The notes beneath the pieces are model-generated. The model did not search any database, was not told the DNA's origin, and saw only the letters and a list, made by a program, of their open reading frames with translations. Shown here piece by piece: positions 16,349-24,789 of a DNA stretch of 50,654 nt (position 1 is its first letter; the number at the start of each line of letters is the position of its first letter). The translations under genes were made by a program, and so were the position numbers. Source of the DNA: Cupriavidus necator (GTDB lineage Bacteria; Pseudomonadota; Gammaproteobacteria; Burkholderiales; Burkholderiaceae). The stretch spans positions 1 to 50,654 of the forward strand of contig NZ_SROX01000028.1 of the NCBI RefSeq assembly GCF_013141915.1, read 5' to 3'.

Positions 16349-17500
16349 GTGGATTTCCAGTTCAGCGAAGAACAGTCGATGCTGCGCGACACGCTCGCGC
16401 GTTACCTGGCCGATCACTATGATTTCGAAGCCCGCCGCGCGGCGGCGCAATCCGCGGCGGGTTGGCGCCCGGACTGCTGGCGCGCGTTTGCCCGCGACCT
16501 CGGCATCCTCGGCGCGGCCTTCCCGGAGCGGCTGGGCGGACTTGGAGGCGGCGCGGTCGAGCACATGGTGGTCATGGAACAGCTGGGGCGCCACCTGGTA
16601 CTGGAGCCCTACCTGGGCACGGTGGTGCTGGGCGGCGGCGCGCTGATGCACGGCAGCCCCGAGCTGGCCGCGCAATGGATCCCGGCCATCATCGGCGGCG
16701 AGGCCACGGTGGGCTGGGCCCATGCCGAGCCCGCCAGCCGCTACTGCCGGCACGACGTGCAGGCCAGCGCCACGCGCCAGGGCGACAGCTACCGGCTCAG
16801 CGGCCACAAGCACGCCGTCGCTGGCGCGCCGCTCGCCTCGCACCTGGTGGTCAGCGCACGAACCAGCGGCGCGCGCCGGGACCCGCGCGGCATCAGCCTG
16901 TTCTGGATCGCGCGCGATACGCCCGGCGTGACGCTGCGTGCGTATCCCACCTTCGACGGACAGCGCGCCGCCGAGGTACTGCTCGACAACGTGCAGGTGC
17001 CGGCCAGCCAGCGCATCGGTACCGAAGGCGAAGCCTTTGCGCTGGTCGAGCACCTGTGCGACCAGGCCATGATCGCACTGGCCGCCGAAGCCAATGGCGC
17101 GATGGCACGCATGCTGGCCGACACCATCGACTACGCGCGCCAGCGCAAGCAGTTCGGCGTGCCGATCGGCACCTTCCAGGCCCTGCAGCATCGCATGGCC
17201 GATATGTACATGCAGCTGGAGCAATCCGTGGCCCTGACGCAGGTGGCCGCCATGCAGGCCGCCGGCGCGCCGCCGGTGCGCGCGCAGGCGGCGTGCGCGG
17301 CAAAGATCCAGGCTGGCCAGGCCGGCGCCTTTGTCGGCCAGGGCGCGGTGCAGATCCACGGCGGCATGGGCGTGACCGAGGAACTGGCGGTGGGCCACTA
17401 CTTCAAGCGCGTCACGGCCATCGACCTGCAGATGGGCTCGGCCGAGCACCACCTGCGCCGCTACGCCGAACTGCTCTATCCCGCGCAGGCCGCGGCCTGA
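16349..17500 (+). CDS. Acyl-CoA dehydrogenase (small-subunit type of a heteromeric pair)
   Basis: 383 residues beginning with GTG at 16349 after a GAAGGAG ribosome binding site. The start is set by the family N-terminus DFQFSEEQSMLRDTLARYL. An N-terminal helical domain, a central beta domain (EATVGWAHAEPASRY) and a C-terminal helical domain (DYARQRKQFGVPIGTFQALQ, then QIHGGMGVTEELAVGHYFKR) are all present. It resembles proteins annotated as the small subunit of pimeloyl-CoA dehydrogenase. Such subunits pair with a large subunit, here probably the next gene 55 bp downstream. The step is FAD-dependent alpha,beta-desaturation of an acyl-CoA. Confidence 0.88.
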   Translation: MDFQFSEEQSMLRDTLARYLADHYDFEARRAAAQSAAGWRPDCWRAFARDLGILGAAFPERLGGLGGGAVEHMVVMEQLGRHLVLEPYLGTVVLGGGALMHGSPELAAQWIPAIIGGEATVGWAHAEPASRYCRHDVQASATRQGDSYRLSGHKHAVAGAPLASHLVVSARTSGARRDPRGISLFWIARDTPGVTLRAYPTFDGQRAAEVLLDNVQVPASQRIGTEGEAFALVEHLCDQAMIALAAEANGAMARMLADTIDYARQRKQFGVPIGTFQALQHRMADMYMQLEQSVALTQVAAMQAAGAPPVRAQAACAAKIQAGQAGAFVGQGAVQIHGGMGVTEELAVGHYFKRVTAIDLQMGSAEHHLRRYAELLYPAQAAA

Positions 17501-17555
17501 GCCCGCCGCAACAGCGACGCACACAACCCTGTCGATTCCCCAGCGAGGCCCGTCG

Positions 17556-18791
17556 ATGCATCTCGATTTCTCCCCGCAAGACCTGCAGTTCCGCGAAGAA
17601 GTGCGCGCCTGGATTGCCCAGGCCTATGACGCCGACCTGCGCGCCATGATGGCGCAGTCCAAGAACGGCTACCTCGACAAGGCCGGCCAGGTGCGCTGGC
17701 AGAAGGCGCTGCACGCGCGCGGCTGGGCCGCGCCGAACTGGCCCAAAGAGTACGGCGGCCCCGGCTGGAGCGCGGCCGAGCGTTTTATCTTCCAGTCCGA
17801 ACTGGCCGCCGCGGGATGCCCGCCGGTGTCGCCGATGGGCCTGAAAATGGTGGCGCCGGTGATCATGAAGTACGGCACGCCCGAGCAGAAGCAGCGCTTC
17901 CTGCCGCCCATCCTCAGCTCCGACGTCTGGTGGTGCCAGGGCTACTCCGAGCCCAACTCCGGCTCCGATCTGGCGTCGCTGCAGCTGCGCGCCGACCACG
18001 GCACCGATAGCGATGGCGAGCACTACATCCTGAACGGCTCCAAGATCTGGACCACGCACGCGCAATGGGCCGACTGGATGTTCTGCCTGGTGCGCACCAG
18101 CCGCGAATCGAAGCGCCAGGAAGGAATTTCATTCCTGCTGCTCGACATGCATACGCCCGGCATCACGGTGTCTGCGCTGCCGACGCTGGATGGCCCCATG
18201 CCTGGCCAGCAGGAGGTGAACCAGGTTTTCTTCGAGAACGTGCGGGTGCCGGTGGCGAACCGCATCGGCGAGGAAGGCAAGGGCTGGACCTATGCCAAGT
18301 ACTTGCTGGAGTTCGAGCGCGGAGGCACGTATAGCCCGATGCTGCGCAAGCAGTTGTCCAAGATCGCCGAGATCGCGGCGGAGCAGCCTGGCGACGACGG
18401 TGGCCGGCTGCTGGACGATCCGGTGTTCCGCCGCAAGCTGGCCGCGCTGCACCTGCGCGCGGCCGCGCTCGAAGCGGTGGAACTGCGGGTGTTTTCGGGC
18501 GTGGAATCGGGCACCTCGATCGGCGCCGCGTCGAGCATGCTCAAGCTCACGGGCACCGAAACCCTGCAGGCGGCCAGCGAGCTTGCGGTAGAGGCGGCGG
18601 GGCCCGCGGCACTGCCGTTCGTGCAGGACACCTGGGCGCAACTGCAGGGACGCGAGGCGGCGCCGCGGGTCGGGCCGGACTATGCGGCCGTGCTGGCGCC
18701 GCGCTATTTCAACTATCGTAAGGCGTCGATCTATGGGGGATCCAATGAGATTCAGCGCAATATCATTGCGAAGATTGTGTTGGGGCTTTGA
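17556..18791 (+). CDS. Acyl-CoA dehydrogenase (large-subunit type of a heteromeric pair)
   Basis: 411 residues. The N-terminus HLDFSPQDLQFREEVRAWI, the flavin-contacting WWCQGYSEPNSGSDLASLQ (about 127-145) and SKIWTTHAQWADWMFCLVRT identify an acyl-CoA dehydrogenase. The C-terminus has GGSNEIQRNIIAKIVLGL, the usual FAD-contact and ending. It resembles the large subunit of pimeloyl-CoA dehydrogenase-type enzymes and presumably forms a complex with the preceding gene product. Family knowledge predicts an alpha2beta2 or similar assembly acting on bulky or dicarboxylic acyl-CoA esters. It is the last gene of the island. Confidence 0.88.
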   Translation: MHLDFSPQDLQFREEVRAWIAQAYDADLRAMMAQSKNGYLDKAGQVRWQKALHARGWAAPNWPKEYGGPGWSAAERFIFQSELAAAGCPPVSPMGLKMVAPVIMKYGTPEQKQRFLPPILSSDVWWCQGYSEPNSGSDLASLQLRADHGTDSDGEHYILNGSKIWTTHAQWADWMFCLVRTSRESKRQEGISFLLLDMHTPGITVSALPTLDGPMPGQQEVNQVFFENVRVPVANRIGEEGKGWTYAKYLLEFERGGTYSPMLRKQLSKIAEIAAEQPGDDGGRLLDDPVFRRKLAALHLRAAALEAVELRVFSGVESGTSIGAASSMLKLTGTETLQAASELAVEAAGPAALPFVQDTWAQLQGREAAPRVGPDYAAVLAPRYFNYRKASIYGGSNEIQRNIIAKIVLGL

Positions 18792-18858
18792 AGGGCTGGG
18801 TCGCTGTTGGTGACATGCTGTCGGCTTTTGAACCGCCGGGTTCCGCCCTGCTGGGCGG

Positions 18859-18900
18859 GTCACTTTTTGTCCGAGCGACAAAAAGTAACCAAAAAGCGCG
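18859..18900 (+). repeat. Left arm of 42-bp inverted repeat
   Basis: Its reverse complement matches 19346-19387 at 41 of 42 positions. Each arm also folds on itself: ACTTTTTGTC and GACAAAAAGT flank a CGAGC loop. Confidence 0.85.
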
Positions 18901-19345
18901 TTTACTGCCCTGCGGGCGGCATGTCTTATCGTAGTGTGCCTGGGGGTTTTCGTACGGGGCTTTGCTTCCTCGCATAGCTGGACTGCCTGACGCAGGGGTG
19001 CGCGACGGTGGGAGGGGCGTTGAAGTGGTGTTTGAACGAGCCCAGAGCGGTCAGTGGCCCCCTGCTGCTGGCCTTGCCATAGGAACGCCTTCGACTGCGC
19101 TGCGCGCAAACGCTCAATGCCCGCCAGCGCCTATTGGCCCTGCGCAGCAGCCGCAGGCGTCCCCCGTTGCGGCTAGCAGCCGGCGGCCTACGCCCTGCAT
19201 GGGGCTTGTCCGATAGTGGGTGATCGGAGGCACTATCCCTGACTCACCTCGCGTAGCAGGCTCGAACGGGCACCCACATCCAAACGGCACGCACCGCCGC
19301 CCATATGACCCACGCCGCGTAATTTATAGCCAGCCGCTCAGGCGA

Positions 19346-19387
19346 CGCGTTTTTTGGTTACTTTTTGTCGCTCGGACAAAAAGTGAC
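19346..19387 (-). repeat. Right arm of 42-bp inverted repeat
   Basis: Partner of 18859-18900, differing at one base. The two arms enclose 445 bases. No target-site duplication is evident outside the arms. Confidence 0.85.
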
Positions 19388-19469
19388 TCGCGGGCTACGC
19401 CGGCGAAACAGCCGCGCCCGCCAAGAACGATAAAGCGGCGCCCCCTAACTCCCTAGGGTTCCCCCGCAA

Positions 19470-19499
19470 TTGACGTCCACCCTCTCACGCCTATATATT
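19470..19499 (+). promoter_or_regulatory. Candidate promoter of the FAD monooxygenase gene
   Basis: TTGACG at 19470-19475 is followed after 16 to 18 bases by TATATA or TATATT at 19492-19499. The operator-like repeats begin 4 bases later, over the expected transcription start. Confidence 0.55.
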
Positions 19500-19502
19500 T
19501 TT

Positions 19503-19527
19503 ATGAACATCTAGTTCATTTTTGAAC
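19503..19527. promoter_or_regulatory. Overlapping palindromes, candidate operator
   Basis: Three half-sites alternate in orientation: GAAC at 19505, GTTC at 19514 and GAAC at 19524. The first pair gives ATGAACATCTAGTTCAT, and the second pair gives GTTCATTTTTGAAC. They sit between the -10 element and the monooxygenase ATG at 19551. The nearby IclR regulator at 20758 is the natural candidate binder. Confidence 0.55.
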
Positions 19528-19550
19528 ATAGCCACCAACCAGCTGCAAAC

Positions 19551-20687
19551 ATGCCCCTCAAAATCGGAATCAACGGCGCCGGCATCGGCGGCCTCGCCGC
19601 CGCCATCGCACTACGCAAACTCGGCCTGGACGCAATCGTCTACGAACAAGCCCCCCGCTTCGCCCGCGTCGGCGCCGACATCAACCTGACCCCCAATGCA
19701 GTGCGCGCGCTGGACGGGCTGGGCGTCGGCGAGGCTCTGCGCGAGACCGCCGCACGCCCCAGCCACCGCATCAGCCGCATGTGGGATACCGGCGCCGAGA
19801 CCTCGAGGCTCCCGATGCAGGAAGAGGCCGAGCGCCGCTACGGCGCGCCGCAGCTGACCATGCACCGCGCCGACCTGATGACTGCGCTGGAAGCCGCCGT
19901 GCCGGCCGCTTGCGTGCGGCTCGGCCACCAGGCGGTGGCGATCGAGCCCGGAGCCGATGGCGCGACGCTGCGCTTTGCCAATGGCACGCACGAGCACGTC
20001 GACGTGCTGGTCGGCGCCGACGGCATCCATTCCACCGTGCGCACCGCGCTGTTCGGTAAGGAAAGCCCGATCTTCACCGGCGTGGTGGCCTATCGCGCCG
20101 TAGTGCCGGCCGAGCGCCTCGCCGGCGTGCCCAACCTGGGCGCCTTCACCAAATGGTGGGGCCCGGACGCGGCCACGCAAATCGTCACCTTCCCGCTTAA
20201 CCGCGGCCGCGACATCTTTATCTTCGCCACCGTCGCGCAGGAAGCCTGGCGCCATGAATCGTGGACCACGCCGGGCCGCGTGGCAGACCTGCGCAGCGCC
20301 TATGCCGGCTTCCATGCCGAGGCGCGCGCGCTGCTCGATGCCTGCGACGAGGTGCTGATCTCCGCGCTGTACGTGCGCGATCCGCTGCCGGCGTGGTCAG
20401 CAGGCCCGGTCACGCTGATGGGCGACGCCTGTCATCCGATGATGCCGTTCATGGCGCAGGGCGCCGGCATGGCGATCGAGGACGGCGTGGTGCTGGCGCG
20501 CTGCCTGGCCGAGGCCGCGCACGACGGCGCCGCCGGCGTGCCGGCCGCGCTGGCGCGCTACCAGGCCGCGCGCCACGAACGCACCAGCCGCATCCAGATC
20601 GGCTCGCGCAGCAATGCCTGGCTCAAGGAAGGCGGCAATGCCGACTGGGTGTACGATTACGACGCCTGGAACGTCGCCCTCGGCTGA
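19551..20687 (+). CDS. FAD-dependent aromatic monooxygenase (salicylate hydroxylase family)
   Basis: 378 residues of the class A flavoprotein hydroxylases. The dinucleotide-binding GAGIGG is at residues 9-14, the VGADGIHSTVR motif (DG fingerprint) at about 152-162, and the second flavin motif LMGDACHPMMPFMAQGAG at about 289-306. NAD(P)H-dependent ring hydroxylation of a hydroxybenzoate-like acid, possibly decarboxylative, is the family activity; salicylate and 3-hydroxybenzoate 6-hydroxylase relatives are the closest by memory. It has its own promoter and is followed by a terminator and an IclR gene on the same strand. Confidence 0.88.
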   Translation: MPLKIGINGAGIGGLAAAIALRKLGLDAIVYEQAPRFARVGADINLTPNAVRALDGLGVGEALRETAARPSHRISRMWDTGAETSRLPMQEEAERRYGAPQLTMHRADLMTALEAAVPAACVRLGHQAVAIEPGADGATLRFANGTHEHVDVLVGADGIHSTVRTALFGKESPIFTGVVAYRAVVPAERLAGVPNLGAFTKWWGPDAATQIVTFPLNRGRDIFIFATVAQEAWRHESWTTPGRVADLRSAYAGFHAEARALLDACDEVLISALYVRDPLPAWSAGPVTLMGDACHPMMPFMAQGAGMAIEDGVVLARCLAEAAHDGAAGVPAALARYQAARHERTSRIQIGSRSNAWLKEGGNADWVYDYDAWNVALG

Positions 20688-20713
20688 AGCCGCGGGCCGC
20701 GTTTCACCGAAGC

Positions 20714-20736
20714 ACGGCCGCCTGCGCGGCCGTTTT
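20714..20736 (+). terminator. Rho-independent terminator after the FAD monooxygenase
   Basis: ACGGCCGC and GCGGCCGT form an 8-bp stem with a CTGC loop, followed by TTTT. It ends 22 bases before the IclR start, so the IclR gene may be expressed only from read-through or from a promoter overlapping this hairpin. Confidence 0.7.
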
Positions 20737-20757
20737 CCATGGATTGCCAACGCCAAG

Positions 20758-21603
20758 ATGCCCAAGTCCCCCACGCCGACCGAACCCGACCTCGACGACA
20801 GCGCCGCGCCTGAAGACACCCGCGAGGCCCAGCTGGTGTCGCCGGTCATCCGCGGCCTGCGCTTGCTGCGCTTTATCGCCGAAGGCGGCGCCACCGCCAA
20901 CCTGAGCGAGGTCGGCCGCCGCATCGACGTGAACCGGGTCACCGTGATGCGGCTGCTGGATACGCTCGAGCATGAAGGCATGGTCGAGCGGCTGCCGCAG
21001 GGCGGCCACCAGGTCGGCTTCAATTTCCTGAAGCTGGCCTCGCGCGTGCTGGCCTCGAACGACCTGACCAGCTTTGCCGGGCGCGTGCTGGCCCGCCTCA
21101 GTACATCGCTGCAGCTGTCGGCCTACCTTGCGGTGCGCGATGGCGGCGCTGCGCTCTACCTGCTGCGGCAGATGCCGGCGGCCGCGCTGGTCAGCAATAT
21201 CCAGGTGGGCAGCCGCGTCGCCGCGCACCTGACCACGCCCGGCCGGATGCTGATCGCCGAACTGCCCCCTGAGACGCTGCGCGAATTGCTGGGGCCGGAT
21301 CCGCTGCCGACCGTCACCGGGCAGAGCCCGGCCACCCACGCGCGGCTGGCCGAGATCCTGGCCGCCGACCGCGAACGCGGCTGCGCATGGAGTTTCTCCG
21401 CCTACGAACCGGGCATCGATTCGTGCGCGGCACCGGTGCGCGGCGCCGACGGCGCGGTGATCGCCGCCATCAGCGTGGCCGGGCCGCAGCAGCGCTTTGA
21501 AGCCGATGGCGCGCTGCGCGAGCGCGTGGCGAAGGAAGTGAGGCAGGCCGCGCGCGACCTGTCGGGGCTGCTGGGATACCGCGGCGCCGCTACTCCGCAG
21601 TGA
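20758..21603 (+). CDS. IclR-family transcriptional regulator
   Basis: 281 residues. The N-terminal winged helix-turn-helix (about 25-85) reads VIRGLRLLRFIAEGGATANLS and VNRVTVMRLLDTLEHEGMVE. The C-terminal effector domain contains NIQVGSRVAAHLTTPGRMLIA and ends with the usual APVRGADGAVIAAISVAGP stretch. The chosen start (ATG 20758) removes an unrelated upstream extension of the frame. Its gene neighbour is the monooxygenase, the likely target. It differs from the pair of near-identical IclR proteins at 22645 and 42604. Its 3' end overlaps the corrected end of the convergent Bug gene by 14 bases. Confidence 0.88.
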   Translation: MPKSPTPTEPDLDDSAAPEDTREAQLVSPVIRGLRLLRFIAEGGATANLSEVGRRIDVNRVTVMRLLDTLEHEGMVERLPQGGHQVGFNFLKLASRVLASNDLTSFAGRVLARLSTSLQLSAYLAVRDGGAALYLLRQMPAAALVSNIQVGSRVAAHLTTPGRMLIAELPPETLRELLGPDPLPTVTGQSPATHARLAEILAADRERGCAWSFSAYEPGIDSCAAPVRGADGAVIAAISVAGPQQRFEADGALRERVAKEVRQAARDLSGLLGYRGAATPQ

Positions 21604-21618
21604 TCCCGTATTGGCGGA

Positions 21619-22608
21619 TCAGCCTGGCCCAGGTCGCGGTTTTTCCTCGCGGATGCGGGTCTCGAGCGCCTGCGGCGTGCTGCCCACCGGCTCCATGCCC
21701 TGGCGCTGCAGTTCGGTGCGCACCGCGGGCGTGGCCAGCAGCGCGCGCACCTCGGCGCCGAGCGCATCGGCCGCGGGCTGCGGCGTAGCCCTGGGCACCA
21801 GCAGGGCATACCAGGAACTGACCTCGATGCCGGGCACGCCCTGTTCGGCCAGCGAGGGCACGCCGGGCGCGGCCGGTGAGCGCTTCGACTGCGTCACCGC
21901 CAGCGCGCGCAGCGCGCCGGACTGGATGAACGGCGCCAGCGTCGGCCATGTGCCGAACAGCATCGGCACCTGCCCGCCCACCACGTCGTTGAGCGCCTGC
22001 GTGGTGCCCTTGTAGGGCACGTGCAGCAGCGTGATGCCGGCCCGGTTGCGGAACAGTTCGCCGGCCAGATGCAGGCCGCTGCCGACGCCGGGGCTGGCAT
22101 AGCCGAGCGGCTTGCCCGCCTGGTCGGCCTGCCTTGCCAGCTTGATCAGGTCCTGCACCGAGTTCGCCGGCACCGACGGATGCACCGCCAGCACATTGGG
22201 CGAGCCCGCCAGCAGCGACACCGGCCGGAAATCGCGCTCGACGCTGTAGCTCAGCGCGGGCATCAGCGTCGGGTTGATGGTCAGGTTGCCGGCGGGGGCC
22301 ACCAGCAGCGTGCAGCCGTCGCCCGGCGCACGCCGCACGGCGTCGATGCCGATATTGCCGTTGGCGCCGGGCTTGTTATCGACCACGAAGGGCGTGCCGC
22401 GGCGCTGCTGCAGCCCGTGCGCGAGCGTGCGCGCCAGCTGGTCGGCCGGGCCGCCCGCCGGAAACGGCACCACGATGCGCACATTGGCGCAAGCGGCCGC
22501 CTGCGCGGCCTGCCATGGCAGGCACACCGCCAGCGCCGCGGTCAGCGCCGTGCCGGCCAGCCATTGCCGCCGCAGCGGCGGCCGGTTCGGTTGTTTGCGT
22601 TGCTGCAT
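21619..22608 (-). CDS. Bug/TctC-family periplasmic binding protein, frameshifted near the C-terminus
   Basis: 329 residues as read. A signal peptide (RRQWLAGTALTAALAVCLPW, cleavage near AQAAA) is followed by the family sequences IVVPFPAGGPADQLART, VDNKPGANGNIGIDAVRR and VPYKGTTQALNDVVGGQVP. The last residues, REEKPRPGPG, are not family-like. Adding one base to the run of five T at 21640-21644 restores a normal ending, TATWARLIRQYGITAE, with a stop at 21590-21592. So either the gene or the assembly has lost one base. Family proteins bind small carboxylates in the periplasm. No TctA or TctB membrane genes are present nearby. It is the last gene of the molybdenum-hydroxylase operon. Confidence 0.85.
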   Translation of the reverse strand: MQQRKQPNRPPLRRQWLAGTALTAALAVCLPWQAAQAAACANVRIVVPFPAGGPADQLARTLAHGLQQRRGTPFVVDNKPGANGNIGIDAVRRAPGDGCTLLVAPAGNLTINPTLMPALSYSVERDFRPVSLLAGSPNVLAVHPSVPANSVQDLIKLARQADQAGKPLGYASPGVGSGLHLAGELFRNRAGITLLHVPYKGTTQALNDVVGGQVPMLFGTWPTLAPFIQSGALRALAVTQSKRSPAAPGVPSLAEQGVPGIEVSSWYALLVPRATPQPAADALGAEVRALLATPAVRTELQRQGMEPVGSTPQALETRIREEKPRPGPG

Positions 22609-22644
22609 CTTGATTTTCCTCGGATGACGGGCGGCACCCTGCCC

Positions 22645-23496
22645 TCAGGCGAACGGCCTGGGCACCTCCGGCCGGTAGTCGAGCAGGCGCGACAGCTCGG
22701 CCGCGGCGCGCCTGACCTGTTCCACCATGTGGTCGAGCTGGTCCGGCTCGATGCGCGCGGCCGGGATGGTGGCGCCCAGCGCCGCCACCACCTTGCCGCT
22801 GCGATCACGCACCGGCGCCGCGATGGTGGAGATGCTGGCCTCGAAAAAGCCTTCGTGCAGCACATAGCCGCGCTGGCGGTCGCGCTGGACCATCTCGTAC
22901 AGCTCTCCGACGGTGCGCGGCGTGCTTTCGGAATAGACCTCGAGGCGCTCTTCCGGATAGAGCGCGCGCAACTCGGCCAGCGACAGGTCTTCCAGCAGCA
23001 CGCGCCCCAGCACGGTGGCATGCGCGGGCAGCCGGGTGCCGACATTGACCGTGCTGGCAAACGGGCGCGACGCCACCGACTTGGCCACGTAGACAATGGA
23101 GCGCCCGTCGCGCACCACCAGGTTGCACGGGTAGTGGATCTCGTCGCGCAGCCGGTCCAGCAGCGGCCGGCCCAGCTCGGTCAGCTCGAGCGAGGCCAGG
23201 TAGTCAAAGCCCAGGCGCAGCACCGCCATGCCGAGCCTGAACTCGCGCCCGCCGTCGGTGCGCTCGACGAAACCCATCATTTCCAGCGTGGCCAGCAGCC
23301 GGAACACCGTCGAGCGCGGCACCTTGAGCCGGCGCGCCAGTTCGGCGGCCGACAGGGTGCGCTCGCGGCTGCTGAATTCGCCGAGCAGGCGCAGGCCGCG
23401 CTCCAGTCCGGGCACGATGTACTTGTCCTGCGCGCTTTCGGGCGCGCCCTCCTGGCCGCTTTCCTGCGTCGCTTCCTGCGGCGAATCGGTCGTCAT
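22645..23496 (-). CDS. IclR-family regulator, paralogue of the one at 42604
   Basis: 283 residues. The helix-turn-helix (about 30-85) reads PGLERGLRLLGEFSSRERTL and KVPRSTVFRLLATLEMMGF. The effector domain runs from about 100 (GRPLLDRLRDEIHYPCNLVV) to LSRLLDYRPEV. The start at 23496 gives an acidic, Gln/Glu-rich N-terminal tail. By hand count about 37 of 254 aligned residues differ from the protein at 42604, about 85% identity. It lies in the same orientation as the molybdenum-hydroxylase genes, 101 bp after the CoxG-like gene, and 36 bp before the frameshifted Bug gene, so it is probably part of that operon. Confidence 0.9.
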   Translation of the reverse strand: MTTDSPQEATQESGQEGAPESAQDKYIVPGLERGLRLLGEFSSRERTLSAAELARRLKVPRSTVFRLLATLEMMGFVERTDGGREFRLGMAVLRLGFDYLASLELTELGRPLLDRLRDEIHYPCNLVVRDGRSIVYVAKSVASRPFASTVNVGTRLPAHATVLGRVLLEDLSLAELRALYPEERLEVYSESTPRTVGELYEMVQRDRQRGYVLHEGFFEASISTIAAPVRDRSGKVVAALGATIPAARIEPDQLDHMVEQVRRAAAELSRLLDYRPEVPRPFA

Positions 23497-23597
23497 GGTC
23501 TGTCTCTGCAATAGTCGGTCTTGGCGCAACGCTCTCATATATCACGCCCGCACCCGTTAGGGTACCCGTATTGCGGACAGCCTCTGCCAGCCAGCCG

Positions 23598-24314
23598 CTA
23601 GGCCCCCTGGCGCAGGTAGTCGCGCAGCCACGCCGCGCACTGTTCGCCATGCGCCGCGGGCCAGCGCACCACCACGGTCTCGTCGCGGCGGCGCAGTTCG
23701 ACGCAAATGTCGGAATGGGGCCTGCGCGCGAACAGGCGCGACCACAGTCCCGCGCGGACTGGCGGCGGCAGCACCGCATCGCCGTTGGCCACCGCCGCCG
23801 CTGCGACGGCAGCGGCTTGCGGCGCGGGCCCCGGCATGGCCACCGGCTCGGGCGCAGGCTGCGCAACTTGCGGCGACAGCCGCGCCAGCAGGTTGGCGCC
23901 GAACTCGTCCCACATCCGGTCGGCCTTGGTCTTCATCACGCTCAGTCCGAAGGTGCCCAGCCGGCCCAGCACATCCACCTGCACCTTGATGCGCAGTTGC
24001 GTGCCGCCATCGTCCAGCGCCGTCAGGAACAGTTCGCTCGACTGCCGCAGCGAGCTGGCCACCGAGGCGTCCTCGCCGGTGCCCTCGGTGCGCAGGTAAT
24101 GCGGCGCGCGCGTCTCGACGATCTTCGTATGCAGCCGGAAGCGCGCGTTGATAAAGGCGATCTTGACCGCCATGTGCGCGATGTACTCGACATCGCTCAG
24201 CACCTCGATCGATGCCATGCCGGGCACGCACGCGCCCATCACGTTGGGGTCGAGCAGCAGCGCCCACACGCGCGCCGGCGGCGCCGCGGTGACCAGGGTC
24301 TTTTCAATTTCCAC
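23598..24314 (-). CDS. CoxG-like SRPBCC-family protein
   Basis: 238 residues from GTG 24314, chosen because VEIEKTLVTAAPPARVWALL is the family N-terminus; it overlaps the end of the small-subunit gene by 11 bases. The CoxG/SRPBCC domain (about 1-150) includes DPNVMGACVPGMASIEVL. An Ala/Pro-rich linker follows, then a C-terminal extension of about 60 residues with WSRLFARRPHSDICVEL that I do not recognise. CoxG proteins are accessory to molybdenum hydroxylases, thought to help membrane attachment or assembly. A longer reading from an ATG at 24359 would overlap the previous gene further and is less likely. Confidence 0.8.
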   Translation of the reverse strand: MEIEKTLVTAAPPARVWALLLDPNVMGACVPGMASIEVLSDVEYIAHMAVKIAFINARFRLHTKIVETRAPHYLRTEGTGEDASVASSLRQSSELFLTALDDGGTQLRIKVQVDVLGRLGTFGLSVMKTKADRMWDEFGANLLARLSPQVAQPAPEPVAMPGPAPQAAAVAAAAVANGDAVLPPPVRAGLWSRLFARRPHSDICVELRRRDETVVVRWPAAHGEQCAAWLRDYLRQGA

Positions 24315-24780
24315 GCATTTTCTCCGCGGCGGACAGGACCGATTCGACGATGCCGACATAGCCGGTGCAGCGGCACAGGTTGCCGTTCAGGCCGTGGCGG
24401 ACCTCTTCCTCGGTCGGGTTGGGATTGTTGGCGAGCAGCGCGCACGAAGCCATCAGGAAACCGGGGGTGCAATAGCCGCACTGCAGCCCGCCATGGTCCA
24501 TGAAGCACTGCTGCAGCGGATGCAGCTGGCCGTCGGCGGCCAGTCCCTCCACCGTCATCACATGGCGCCCGCGCGCCTGCACCGCCAGCATCAGGCAGGA
24601 CTTGACCACTTCGCCGTCGACCAGCACCGAGCACGCGCCGCAGATGCCGGTCTCGCAACCGCGCTTGGTGCCGGTCAGGTTGAGGTCGTCGCGCAGCAGG
24701 TCGGCAAGCAGGCGCCGCGCCGGCACCTCCACCTGATGTTCTTCGCCGTTGACGGTGAGTTCGATACTGACTTGGTTCAT
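24304..24780 (-). CDS. Molybdenum hydroxylase, [2Fe-2S] small subunit
   Basis: 158 residues with two iron-sulfur domains. The plant-type ferredoxin domain has KRGCETGICGACSVLVDGEV and a later Cys in KSCLMLA. The C-terminal helical domain has GLQCGYCTPGF and NLCRCTGYVGIV. This is the electron-transfer subunit of the xanthine oxidase family, passing electrons from the molybdenum site to the FAD subunit. All expected cysteines are present. It follows the FAD subunit gene by 9 bases and overlaps the CoxG-like gene. Confidence 0.93.
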   Translation of the reverse strand: MNQVSIELTVNGEEHQVEVPARRLLADLLRDDLNLTGTKRGCETGICGACSVLVDGEVVKSCLMLAVQARGRHVMTVEGLAADGQLHPLQQCFMDHGGLQCGYCTPGFLMASCALLANNPNPTEEEVRHGLNGNLCRCTGYVGIVESVLSAAEKMRGN

Positions 24781-24789
24781 GGGGACTCC

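Larger units (their letters stand above)
18792..19469. other. Gene-free region bounded by a 42-bp inverted repeat
   Basis: Nothing here has the composition or start signals of a gene. The most prominent structure is the inverted repeat at 18859-18900 and 19346-19387. Short open frames that read FWLLFVARTKSD run through both repeat arms, in opposite directions; they are a by-product of the repeat. The interior (18901-19345) is not protein-like and may be a dispersed non-coding element. Confidence 0.6.

Noticed and set aside
18763..19456. Small open frames reading FWLLFVARTKSD on both strands
   Set aside because: They are created by the two arms of the inverted repeat and have no start signals or conserved protein features beyond the repeat.
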